64,000 nt of DNA from positions 147,797 to 211,796 of the forward strand of contig QAOA01002314.1 in NCBI GenBank assembly GCA_003255065.1, given 5' to 3'. Both the position numbers and the translations under genes were made by a program. The DNA is from Cercis canadensis (Eukaryota; Streptophyta; Magnoliopsida; Fabales; Fabaceae). The notes beneath the pieces were generated by a model that was given only the letters and a program-made list of their open reading frames with translations, searched no databases and had not been told where the DNA came from. Shown here piece after piece: positions 24,411-36,099 of the stretch (positions are counted from its first letter, which is position 1; every line of letters begins with the position of its first letter).

Positions 24411-24637
24411 AGAGTAAAACCTTTTTTTAGTCCTTGAAAAATGCAGTCACTAACAAATTTGTCCTCTAAAAATTTTTGGTGACAAATTAGTCCTTGAATT
24501 ATTATTCTGTAGGACAAATTAGTCCTTCGGTAGGGTCCCGTTAGTGACATTTAAGGACCAATTTGTCACCAAAAATTTTTGGATGACGAATTTGTCAGTG
24601 GCTACATTTTTCAATGACTAAAAAAGGGTTTTACTCT
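24411..24637. mobile_element. Foldback MITE, 227 bp
   Basis: Arms of about 85 bp are near-perfect inverted copies (agagtaaaaccttttttt left, gggttttactct right). A taaataa duplication (24404-24410 and 24638-24644) flanks it. It has no coding capacity. The single strand would fold into one long hairpin, making it a likely small-RNA source. Confidence 0.8.
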
Positions 24638-25228
24638 TAAATAAATATAACTTCACTAACTTGTAAAACACGTAGACAGTGATTTTTCAATAAACAAGTT
24701 GATCTTCATATATATGACTTTCAACATCTTCCTCATAAGTTATAATCCTTTGGGTAAAAATGCATAAATATGAGCAATTGTGTAAGCTCTGTTCTATAAT
24801 ACACAATGTTGTACTTGTCAAAAAAATATCATGTGAATAGAGGAAATGGCGATTACTATGCTATCCAAGGGGCTAGCAGTACTCTACCATATTCTAGTGG
24901 GACTCACATCCTAAAATTAGTGTTGTTGCAAAGATTCCAAAAAATTGAGTCAAGCATTGTGGGTTAGATTCTAAAACAGTTAATAGAATTTGAGATTAAT
25001 TGTGTCAAATAAAATCACTATTTATGGCTATTATTAATTTGGCATTTTTTTTCTATATTGATTTGTTTATGTATTTTATAGGAATCTAATTGTTCTGACT
25101 CACATTTAGTGACTCTTTTTTTTTATATCTTTGTAATGACACCAATTTCAAGAAGTAGATCCCACTAGAAGCCCCTTAAATGAAAGGGTGGTGTAGTGCT
25201 ACCTCCTTTTGAAGAGGAGGTATCATAG

Positions 25229-27730
25229 TGTCACAATATCCCTTTTGGAGCACGATGCAAAGCAGCGAAACCCCCCATGAGAAAAATAAAAGATAAGATA
25301 TATGATATGTTATGCAATAAATGCAAGAGAATAGAGTCACCACCAATCGTTTTATTATATTTTAAACAAATGGAATGGTGCAATTGGACACCTAAAAAAT
25401 AAAGGTATACATTTTCAAATTTTGGATTTGAGGGTTGATTACATGTAGAGATTAAAATGATTACCCATTTAATAATTTATTATCTATTTTTAAATTAATT
25501 AAATTGGTCATTATATTATGTTTTAAAATAAAATTAATGTTTTATTAGGCCATACTAGTGCTTCTAGCAAACCCTAAAAATATGCCTCGAAACTATTGGA
25601 TAGAAAAATTGATTGTCATTACAATCCTCCCCCAATCTATTCTTTCATAGGTAATGTTTTAACGTTTTAATAACTAAATGATAACTAGAAAATGCGCAAA
25701 AATACAATTTATTATGCGTGTTAAAAGTAGTTTAAGAAACATAAGTTACTTATTTGTGGCAAAAGACTTTTATTGGAAGTCTTTCTTTAAGTCTACCTAC
25801 ACTTCTAGAAAGACTAAAGCGATACTCCTCACCTTTTGAATGTTAAGGAATCGCCATCATTACAGTGACCCTTGACTATTTTCTCATTGGTACTTTTGAC
25901 CCATACTTTAAGGCAAATAAAACTATAATATTATGCTCAAGGTTTGATTTTCAAAATGCCTATACATCAAAATGAATTTTATCTGTGGCCAGTCTCAAGC
26001 CTTACCAACATTTCTGGTAAAACAAGAGAGGTCAATTTACCCTCGAAATATCAAAACATCACCATCATTATGACTAATTTTGATTATTCCCTCGTTGGTA
26101 ATATTATTCTAGCATAAATAAAAATAATGATAAAATGTAATGAGATCGAATGCAATGTAACAAATAAATGACAAAGATACCAACAAGGTGTTGGCTTAGT
26201 GGAAACAGACTGAGCCCCAAGGCGTTCTAGGCCAAAGGTCCTGAGTTCGAATTCTTGGAGTTGCACTTGTTGGGAGGGATATACTGGTTACTGCTCTCAT
26301 TCTGAATAGGGATTAGTCCTATATCCAAAAGGTGTGGGAATACCCTAGGTGTAAACTGAAAAAAAAAAAAAAATAACAAAGATACAATAATTAGAGAAAT
26401 AAAAGCAATATTGAAAATTTCATTGGCAACAACAATGCTTATGGCATAACCATCAAATAGCCTCTAACCTCAAGAGAATTAGGAAAAATTGTTATCACAA
26501 TTATTCCATAACTTAGTCCGTCGTTGGGGCCTTAATTTTTATTTTGTAAAATTAAAGGAAACCAAGCATAATGTGAAGCATGTGAAATAACTAAGGTAAA
26601 CTAATAACATTATGATAAAATAAAAATGATAAATAAGAAAAATTATAGAATTAAAAAATAAGTTATATTGACCCAAAAGCAAAACAAGTATCCTAAATAA
26701 ATAGGTCCGAATTAAAAATATAACCTTTAAATAAAAAATAAATAAAACTAGACTCAGCTAGCTAGATTAAGACAAAAAGAAACCATCATCATTCTGAATT
26801 CAGCCCAAAAGAAAATGAAACTAACACAAATGTGAGTCACATTGAAATCAAAAGGAATTAAAGTAGTAATTGGACTCCAACAGCAAAATAATGTGGACCC
26901 AAAGAGCAAAAAAACATGGACTCAAAAATAACAACTCAAAATTGCAATAAAAAAGAAAAGATAAATCGGACCAAAAGCAGTAAAACGGGAGCGCAATCAG
27001 TGGCTTGGTCCAATGGATAATAAAACCCAACAAACCCCAAATGAGCAAAGCCCAAACACTAACTCCATAATTGAAATAACAAGCCCACCATAACTAAATC
27101 AAATAAAACTCAATAGCAATGTTTAGAAGCCCAAACAAACTTAATTTAAAAAATAATAATAAATTGAAACTTAAAATGCAAAACCAAAGAAAAAGAAAAC
27201 AGGAACAGAGAAAGGGGGCTGTGATGGGGAAGAAAGGCAAGAGACAGAGGGGAAGATAGGAACACAAGTGCAGAGAAACGCAAAACTCAGACTAAAATAT
27301 TGTTTTGATCTTTGACTTTTGTTCACATTCTCAATTTAGTCCCTGAGTACAAGGTGTTCTAAAAAAGGTCCCTTACTTATCATTTTTAGTTCATTTAAAT
27401 CCTTTCGTCAAGATGCCGCTTAGCACACTAACGGAAGTGCTTATGTATCTAGTTAAAAGATGACATGGTAGCTTGAAATGCCAACACAAACCCCAAATAA
27501 CCCAACCACTTCAAACAATGCCGTTTTATCTTAGATTGAAATCCTTTTGTCTCTTTTTAATGAAGCTCGACGGGATATTTCATTTTGAAAAATGAAGAGT
27601 ATTAAGCTATTTCACTTTGCGTTTGTTCTTTCTATTTTTATTTTGTAGTATTTGGGATATTTGAATTGGATCTCCAAAAAGAAAATTAAAATACCAATGT
27701 ATGAAGTGAGTGCAAATTTGGGTATCAACA
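25229..27730 (-). mobile_element. Solo LTR, 2.5 kb (Tat-like gypsy family)
   Basis: A perfect catag duplication (25224-25228 and 27731-27735) flanks a unit that starts tgtcacaata and ends gggtatcaaca. This is the same family as the LTR at 47648-50294, which shares the ends and the 'gattgtcattacaatcctcc' block. No internal region lies between the duplications, so recombination left a solo LTR. It lies in late intron space of the dead storage-protein gene and hosts a SINE (26181-26373). Confidence 0.85.
26181..26373 (+). mobile_element. tRNA-derived SINE inside the solo LTR
   Basis: The duplication acaaagatac (26171-26180 and 26376-26385) flanks a ~190-bp unit with an A-box-like ttggcttagtgg, a B-box-like gagttcgaattc, and a terminal A-run of about 15. 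The layout is that of a pol III-transcribed plant SINE. It is younger than the LTR. Confidence 0.85.
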
Positions 27731-28162
27731 CATAGCACACACTTATAGAAATACATGGAAGTTTTAGAATATTCAACTCAAATAATGCGAATAAAAAAGT
27801 TAATAATTGATCCGGTATTAATTAAGATATAAATATTATAGGGCACAAAAGAAAAATAAAATATTATCATTTTGTCAATGGCCAGGTTTGGATGGTGAAT
27901 TCTGTATATTCTAATTGTTAGCACTGGATTTTGCAGACAAGCTTGTCCAATGATTTCCAAGTAATTGTCATTAGAGGCATATCAGGAGGAACACAAGAGA
28001 GCCCAATTGATCAGATATTTGAGTCGCTTGCTGCTTCCAATGTTGTAAAAGTCGTCCTCAGAATTTTGAAGATTTTGTTTACCACGGAGAACACTGCTGT
28101 AGCAGTTCTCTAGTCAAATTTCTAGTTGATTAATAATGTTATTTTCACTCTACTTTGATTCA

Positions 28163-29460
28163 TGTTGTGTGATTTATCAACGCAAGTGCACGCTATCATT
28201 TAACAAGTGATAAAGAATAAGTAAAGTATCGTCTCACGATGATTATTTGTTATTAAGTATAGAAATTATGTTAATCCCAATTTTATCTAAACAAACAATA
28301 AGTAAGAACAATGACTATTAAACTAGAAGAAAACTAGACATAAATGGAAAACAAAAGCAATCAAAGATCGACTATTGAATTAAAGCCTAGGATTTCCGAT
28401 TTCATCATAACTAATCAGAATTGAATTCTATATCTCATTAATTTAGAATTATTCTCCTAATTGATAGTTGAGAATCCTTAAATTTTCCACTAGTCTCTCC
28501 CAAAATCTAACAGAAATATCCTTAATTGCTAACTCACTATATTCCTACGTAAATTAAAACAACTAAGAATTCATTAAGCTTTTTGAATCTCATGTAACAA
28601 CTACACAAACCATGCAAGTATATTCTTATCTTACATGCAATATATGGCATTCATCACAATGAACTAAGACACATAAATGTCCTTCCAATTTCATTATGAT
28701 TAACTAATCATCTAATTAGTGATCAGTTAATTAAAAACATTAAGCACAGTGAAGAACACTCAACTAAGGAAAATAAATTATTGACTATATTGATAGAAGA
28801 ATTCAAATCATCATAGTTAGGCTAAATCGTAGCCCTATAAAAGGAACTTAGTTCATAACTAAAACAATAAACATCCTAACAATTGTCCTAAACATGAGTA
28901 AACAAAGGAATAATAAGAAAAACTCGAATTGAAGTTGAATTTGATGCCGTAGCCATTTTCTTCTCTACGCATTGCTCTTCTTTCCTTCAATTCTCTCCTC
29001 TGGGAACTCCTTTCCGAATCCTAAAATATCCTATTTTTGGGTTTTCAGAAGTTCAGCCCATAAGGAAATGTTTTAGGAGAGGAAACATTGAAATTAGGAA
29101 TTTTTACCCTTGCATACGCCTAGGCGCTGAAGCTACTGGACTGGACATGTATTTGTGCACTTACGGGCACCTAGACTATGCTCTAAGGTGCTTAGGCACG
29201 GGAACTGCGGCCTAGGCTTGCTCTTTGATGACAGTAGCGCCTAGGCTCTCTCATTGAGCGCCTAGGTGCTCAAGCTTCTGCTAAGGAACAACTTTTCTCC
29301 CATTTTTAGAACATTGGGGCCACTGAATCATAAGCCATTCCCTCTTTTCCTACAAAATAAACATAAAAACACAAACCTAAAAGAAAAAAAAAAATCCTTA
29401 AAAGCTAACTAGATGTTAAGTGAATGATATATAATTTGTGGATATAAAATCCACTCATCA
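28163..29460 (-). mobile_element. Solo LTR of an Athila-related family, about 1.3 kb
   Basis: It starts tgttgtgtgattt and ends ccactcatca, with attca on the left (28158-28162) and apparently on the right. Its left end is related to the Athila-like LTR at 9149 (gtaaagtatcgt...cacgatgatta versus gtagagtatcgt...cacgaggatta). A cluster of cctaggc-type palindromes at about 29110-29275 sits where the other family has cacggccgtg. There is no internal part. Confidence 0.7.
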
Positions 29461-29929
29461 ATTCACACCACTATATGCTAGCATATAGTTGGTAATTTTG
29501 AAAAATGGGAAAACTATAAACACAATTTTTATTTATATAGAACTCAATACATATCAAAATTTCTTCAGCTATTCTTACATATAGTACTCCTAGGACCTCT
29601 CTAAAATAAATATCGTAACTGGAAAATGTTAACTAGAGAACCACTAACTACTAGTGCCTTAATGCCTTCATTCTTGGTAGAAAATTACTCTTTGACTCAA
29701 GTCTCAGAAAATTTTAAATTAACTTCTAATAGGTAAAATATGAGCTTCATAAGTGAAAGTTTAGATGAATCCAGTATTAATTAGATTATGTCAATTATAA
29801 GCCTATATATAGATAAAAAAAAAAGTATAGATATATTTTTTTTATAGAAGATATAGATAAAAGATTCTATAGATATATGTTTATTTTTTTAAGTTTGAAT
29901 TGGACACCTCCTGTAGTTTTTATTTTGGC
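29461..29929. other. No gene seen; AT-rich intergenic DNA with an 18-bp palindrome
   Basis: The only structure noticed is the perfect palindrome ctatatgctagcatatag at 29471-29488. The rest is AT-rich with no coding signal. Confidence 0.5.
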
Positions 29930-30920
29930 TTAATTACAATTTTGGTCTACCTATTTTAGCCATATGAATGTTTTGGTCTCTTATTATCAAATGACACATT
30001 TTAGTCTCTCAAATTTTCCAAAATGAACAAATTGGTCCACATCCCTAATATTGTCAAAAAATTAACGGTGTTGCTAACATGGCAAATGCTTAGCAGGCAT
30101 GTGGCACTGATGTGGAAATTTTTTTTGGCACCCTGATTGTGCTCATATTAACTTTTTAGTCCCTCTATTTTTCAAACATCACCTTATAATCCTTAAGATT
30201 CACAAAATGAACGAATTGGTCCACTGGTCTAACTCTGTCCAAAAACTAATGGTAGTGTTGATGTACCAGACACATGACTTACATGTAGCAGTGATGTGGC
30301 AAAGAAAAAAAAAAATTCACCCTCTCTATTTCTCTTTGTTCAACTTCTCTTTGATAGAGAAGATAAAGAATTGAAACAGAAAAAAAAAAAAAAAACTCAA
30401 ATACATCATAAATGGAATTGAACTAGATGCACATGAAGCATAAACAAATATATCCATAGTTAAATGGAATTGAATTCTCTAGCATAAGGACTATTATGCA
30501 AGAGATATATAAGAATAGTGTAACTATTAATATGTAAATAATATTAGCCAAAACATTTTATTAATTAGATCTTAAAATTATTATAATATCTTTTTATTTT
30601 TGTAGTTAATAAAATGTTATGGGGACAATTTTTTTTTTTAACTTTTGTAGTTAATAAAATCTTAAAAAGTGTCATTTGAAAATTGAGGGACCAAAATGGT
30701 CAAAATAAGGGGATCAAAACTGAAATCAAGCCAAATTTTTTTTGCCATATTAGTGTCACATAACTATGTGTCTGCCACATCAGCACCACCATTAATTTTT
30801 TGACAGCGTTAGAGATGTGGATCAATTCGTTCATTTTGTGAAATTTAAGGGACTAAAAAGTTATATTTAAAAATAGGGGAACCAAAATAGGAGACCAAAA
30901 CTACAATTAAACTTAAATTT
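29930..30920. repeat. Long foldback repeat, about 1 kb
   Basis: The left half (ggcttaattacaattttggtct onward) and the right half (ending ccaaaactacaattaaact) are inverted relatives over several hundred bases, with recurring 'gacacat' and 'acatcagtgccac'-like blocks. An AT-rich block at 30520-30625 is also found at 2511-2615. It is probably a compound MITE or a shortened Mutator-type element. I could not fix the target duplication. Confidence 0.5.
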
Positions 30921-31417
30921 TTCACAAAATCTAGCATTGGTTTGAATCTCTCAATCATGCAAATTCATATTTATAAAATTCATATTAATTTGACACCAAT
31001 TTGTTCTTCATTACTGAGAGTTACAGAGAATGCATTTTTTTTAAAAAAAAACAAAATATTTAAACAATTTAATCAAATAATTATGCCCACTTTTCAGAAA
31101 ATTAATTTTTAGCTTGAACGGTATAAGATAGAGAACTTTGGGGACAGAAAATATCACAAAGAAAACTTGTCAATATATGCCTGGTATGGTCAGATAAACT
31201 ATCCCTTGAAAACTAGTTTATGAACAACCAAAAAGGAGAGGCGAAAAAAAAAAGAAAAAAAAAAAAAACTACATTTTGCAATTTGCTTACGAGGCACAAG
31301 CAGCAATCACACATAAGGATAAGGTTACATTAAATACAAATATCCCAACTATCTCTCCAACACTTAGGCAACACAAGAGCTTTCTTCAAGTTGAGAGGAG
31401 GCTGTGAAGAGAGAAAT

Positions 31418-34400
31418 ATGGCAAAAGCTGGGAATTTGGTATCATCAAAGAGCTTCAACTCAGTATTCAATCCATGTTATCAGTATCATCCACCCAAGCC
31501 CAAAACCCTCAAGTTTCTGTCTCAGATTCAGAATTACAATGGTAGCAGTAGTGATTCTTCCAAAAGAAAAGACATGTCTCCACCGGTAATATTTTCTCCC
31601 TTTTCTATGCTTCTTTTAATGCTTCAAATTGTTACTAATTTTCAATAGCTGAGTTTGAGCATGGATTTCAGTTTCTGTATATCTGATTCATTAATTAGTG
31701 AAAACTACTTTCTTTCTTTGGGCACATTTCTATATATACTGCAAAAACTAATGCCCTACGCACTGCCCCCCAATTCCCCCCTTTTTTTTCCTTCCGAATA
31801 AAACCATAGAAAAATTATCTTCATTAAAGACAATTATTATTGATTTCTTTTGGCATAAAAATTCTTTATAAGTGCCTGGCACTGCAACATAGTCGTGTTT
31901 TGGAGTATAAGTACAAAAATACCCTTGTTGTTTTAGTAAAGAGTCTGTGGTTGAGTAGTGAAGCTGGCTTAGTGGAGCCCCTCCCTAGCACTAAGGTGCT
32001 AGCTTTCTCACTTCCCAGGTTTGAACCCGGCCCCTTCCCCAAACACAAACTGCTGAAGCACATAGTGACCCCTATCTAACTAAGGCAAAAGAAAAAAAAA
32101 AAATGGCCTGTGATTAAATAATACTAAAATCATTCTTCAAACTTATAAATTATGTGATCGAACTCAAAGTAATAGTTAAAATACCAAAAAAAAAAAAATA
32201 ATCCATATAATTTTATTTTGTATGTAGTTATCACGTGGAAGTGAATGTTACTGCTTACTTAGTTGTGGTCATAATGTCTTCATATGTCATTATTTTATTT
32301 TGGGGTATTTTTATAATTATACTCTAAAGTATGATAGTGTAATAGGCACTTGTAATAAACTTGTATTGTAAATTCCTACCAAAAAAAAAAATTGTATTGT
32401 AAATACCCACTAATAATTTTGTTTAACAACTAAAATCATTCCCAAAATTTCAATTTGCTGAGTTTTATCACCTTTCAATTTGTATCCAAACCAGATTGGG
32501 AAGAATACGTGTAGGGCTTCTCGCCGTCTGATCACAATATCAGCAGGAGATGGAAGATGGCATGGGAATTGGACATGTGACTACCTGCTGTCTTTGCAAG
32601 ACCTACAGTTACAGGATTTGGTTGAAGTTGAAGATGAAAGAGATAAGGATGCACAAGTACTCATCAAACTCAGCATTGAAAAGGTAATTCAATTATTTTT
32701 CAATAGTACAATAACTTTTTTACATATTGTTACATGATAATATTTATGAGCATTTCAGCCATTGTTTGTGTTTCTTTTAAGATAATATAATATTTTTTTA
32801 GTGATTTATATTCCAGTTTTTTATCTATATATATATATATATATATAAATGGATAAAGACAATTCCTTTCCTTGGTATTCAACTTTTCTTTTCCTGAAAA
32901 CCCAAATCTTTATTATTCACAAAAAAAGATAAAGAAATTTTTGTAATTTTAACTGCACAAAGAAAAACAATTTATCCTCACAACGTACTCTTTAAGTAGA
33001 CAGTTTCTCAAAAAGTTTGTTTTGAGAAAAAGAAAAGGAAAAAATATTCTCAAGTTCCAACCAAGAAGGAAAGATAATTAAGTTCTAAGGAATTGGAGTT
33101 CTAATTATGTGCTTATCACACGTGATGAAATGGCTAAAATACATTTTGATACTATGTGGTTATTTCATTTATATATACGGTTATTATGTTTATAATTAAA
33201 TATAATAACCGCATATATCTATATAGTACTAAAAGATATTTTAGTCATTTCATCCCATGTCTCAAGCACCAATTTAGAACTTTAATTTCTTTAACACTTA
33301 ATTGTCTTTTCTTCTTGATTTTATAACTTAGGAATAATTTTCCCAAAAAATATACCCCCACGTACACACATAATGGGGTGGGGTTAGTTGTAAATTTTTC
33401 AAAAAAAATAAAGGGCGGATTGACAGGCATCGCATAGTACCTGTCAAGATGCTAGTAATTGATAATTTTATTAGAAAAGGACACATATATATTCAGGTTT
33501 TTGGCTAAATAGTCATTCACTTGAAAAATGCTTAAAATATTACTCGAGTTATGTGATTATTATGTTTATATATATAATTATTATATTTAGTATATAATTA
33601 TCTTAATAATTTTTCAAGATAAATAAAATATTCTCATACCTCTAATTCATTTGCCGTAATCTTATTCTATTTTAATTGTTTAATTACTTTTTCCAGCATG
33701 CAAGCTTCGGCTTATCCGTGGATGGAAGAATCATGACATCTTTCACTAGAAAATGTAGTACCTGCTGTTCACAATATTGTAGACAGGTATTTCTTTCATT
33801 GTAAACAAGTATTAATCAATTATGTTATGTAGAGGAAGAGTTCTAACTAGTGGAACGTGTTCTCCATTATAAGGTTGGTCTCTTTACCTATTTTTCTGAT
33901 TTGAATTCCTTCAATTACAAATACAGTTGTTATTTACCTATAAACAAAAAATATAAAAAGAATCAATTATATTAAAGTTACGGTATTTTATTTCAATTTG
34001 AATGACTATTTCTTGATTTGTTTTGATGTTACAGATCGATACAGGATTTAAAGTTTGGGTTCTATTGGCAAGCAGAGATAATCGCAACATACATCTACCT
34101 GAAATTGGCGGTGACCCTTCATTAAGTCTCTAATCCTTAATTACTTTCATTCTTCGATAATTTCCTTATCACATTGATTCACGGAGGCCAACTCTTAGGA
34201 ATTAGAAATATTTTGAGATAATTATTCTGAAGTTACTATTTGAGAGAAAAGACAAACAAGATCTTAAGCCAAATGATTTCCAAAAAAGTGTCTACCACCT
34301 CATATGAAATGATTAAAATACCCCCTTAATATCATGTGATTATTATGTTTATATATGTGATTATCATGTATAAAATATATGATTATTTTATTTAGTATAT

Positions 34401-35705
34401 AATTATTATATTCAAAAATAGGCAAAATGACTTCATACTACTATATAATTCTAGAATAATAGTACATATGTTATCTACACAACTTGCATTTATAACTTCA
34501 TACTACTATATATGTGCGGAAAAAATGGAGTAAAATAACATGTATTTAAATGGAACTATTTATGCTAATGATATGTGAGTTTAATGACACTTTACTTGGT
34601 CATAGGATGTCAACTGTTTTATGTAGAATTGTAAATTGAATTTTAATATGTAAGAAATTCAGAGATTTTTTTAAAAAAAAATCTAGATAGTTTTATCCAA
34701 CTCACACCTTTGAATGTTCTTTATATTAAATTTAAAGTAAGGGTTTTGATAACAATACAACTCTTGCATTCATAGCTGCACAGAAAAAAATATAGATAGC
34801 TCCATCTGAATTTTACCCAAATTTTACCTAGGGTCAAATGAACTCCATCCATAAAAAATGTACATAGTTGTAGGTAAAATAGTAGTCTTTAGCCAATGAG
34901 GGTTGGTTCAGCTGGTAAAGATCAAATTATTTTGCTTACATAACTTAGGTTCGAATCTCACTGAAAGCAGTTTCTATTTGGTATGCAATATGTAAGCACC
35001 ACTATAAATCTTCGTTGAGACTTGTAGCATGTCCTAACTTAGGAATGGGATAGCCTCCTGTTACCCTAAATTTTTATTTACTAAAAAAAAGTAGTATTTA
35101 AACTATGTAATGCCACTACAGACTAATTATTTTCACATGGTTTCATAATAGTATATGAGTTTAATTAATTCCACTTAAATTTTTTTATACAAATCCGACC
35201 TTACACACTGTCCGAAGCATTTCTCATTTAAAAATTAGCATAGAATATACTTTGAAAAAATCTCAGTACAATGTTAACGTCATTTAATGGTAAATCTAAT
35301 ACAGTTGCTCATGCAGGTGATATATGTTAAACCAGGATCTGAAGCTGATCTTGATTCCCTAGTACAAGATACCATCCGGCTAACCACCCCAGTAAAAGTA
35401 TGAGTAGAATAAAAAATCCTGGTTCGACATTTTGGCTATCAAAGATTTGATGGTAATAGCTTAATTAATTAATAAATGTTTGCAGGATACTTGCTCAGAG
35501 TTGTGTGAAAAATCCGAGGCTACGTTGCAATGTACGTCTGTTTTGAAAACTTTATGACGAATAAGGTGAATTTAGTGATCAAGATGGAAATTACTTAAAG
35601 AACATATTCTTTGCAGATAATGCTGGGCAACACAAGGCTTCCATTGATAAAAGGTGGTCTAGACTATTGGAACTAAAGAAAACCCAAGGTAAAGCACTTC
35701 AATAA
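31418..35705 (+). CDS. YceD/DUF177-family protein, chloroplast 23S rRNA accumulation (seven exons)
   Basis: Exons are 31418-31585, 32495-32683, 33697-33786, 34035-34121, 35317-35397, 35486-35531 and 35617-35705, together 249 residues. They match in order the plant YceD homolog 2 (DUF177) type: a serine-rich N-terminus fitting a chloroplast transit peptide, LSIEKHASFGLSVDGR, a cysteine pair region KCSTCCSQYC, then VIYVKPGSEADLDSLVQDT and IDKRWSRLLELKKT near the end. Family members are needed for chloroplast 23S rRNA accumulation. All introns are GT-AG except intron 4: after exon 4 (ending at 34121) the sequence is ttaagt where gtaagt is expected. Reading on gives a stop after three codons. Either this allele is impaired, splicing is non-canonical, or it is a base error. 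The last codons (after KKTQ) could instead be a further splice site. Confidence 0.82.
31960..32105 (+). mobile_element. tRNA-derived SINE in intron 1 of the YceD gene
   Basis: The A-box-like tggcttagtgg and B-box-like ggtttgaaccc lie about 40 bp apart and are followed by an A-run. The flanks gtctgtggttgagtagt and gcctgtgattaaataat match at 12 of 17 bases, all differences being transitions, which suggests an old target duplication. The A box is the same as in the SINE at 26181. Confidence 0.65.
33015..33345. mobile_element. Foldback MITE in intron 2 of the YceD gene
   Basis: The sequence around 33110-33180 (gatgaaatggctaaaatac, tatgtggttat) is inverted at 33200-33265 (ataaccgcatat, gtcatttcatc). 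The symmetry extends outward through aattaagttctaa and ttagaactttaattt. A related single arm appears in intron 4 at about 34295-34400. The ends are approximate. Confidence 0.6.
34892..35089 (+). mobile_element. tRNA-derived SINE in intron 4 of the YceD gene
   Basis: The flanks agtagtcttta (34881-34891) and agtagtattta (35090-35100) match at 10 of 11 bases. The body has an A-box-like ggttcagctggta, a B-box-like ggttcgaatctc and a short A-run. The unit is about 198 bp. Confidence 0.78.
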
Positions 35706-35799
35706 TATATTTTGTGAAACTTATTCCATAATTGGGGTACTTTTGAAAGTATTTTCATCAATATCGTTCTTTTGAATATTTATATATTATCACAGTTTG

Positions 35800-36075
35800 A
35801 AAAAAAAGAGATGTGACTAGTACAAATGGTGACAACCTATGAGATATGTTGTTACCAACTAGGTGATGCTATATGTCAAATGGAATCACCATGTAAGGGA
35901 CATCATTTGACATATGACGTCACCTCATATGTGGACACTACTTTTTGCAAGCACATTAGAGACCACAACGAAGGCTTAGGTGATTGTGCCACTATGGCAC
36001 CAGAGGCTTGATGCCATAAGACATATGGCGTCACCAACCTAGTGACACAATATGACATATTGTGACATTGACTTA
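35800..36075. repeat. Inverted-repeat-rich segment downstream of the YceD gene
   Basis: Blocks such as actaggtgatgctatatgtc and a reverse-oriented gacatatggcgtcacc face each other, and several gtcacc/ggtgac words recur. It may be a decayed foldback MITE. No target duplication was found. Confidence 0.35.
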
Positions 36076-36099
36076 CTTGACTCCCTTTTTTCTACTTGA

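Larger units (their letters stand above)
6964..28113 (+). pseudogene. Dead second copy of the bark-storage-protein-like gene, split by transposons
   Basis: The recognisable exons match the upstream intact gene. Exon 1 is 6964-7195 plus 20583-20585, exactly 235 bp as in the good copy once the insertion is removed. Exon 3 is 23231-23386 (156 bp, same length), followed by the second half of exon 4 (about 23504-23585) and exon 6 (27937-28113). Exon 1 has a premature TAA (7129-7131) where the intact copy has GAA. The donor after exon 3 reads CT instead of GT. Exon 2, the first half of exon 4 and exon 5 were not found. A gypsy element entered at the end of exon 1; a CACTA element, a MITE and a solo LTR lie in later intron space. 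The protein would have had the same signal peptide and HFGIAG segment. No functional product is expected. Confidence 0.88.
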
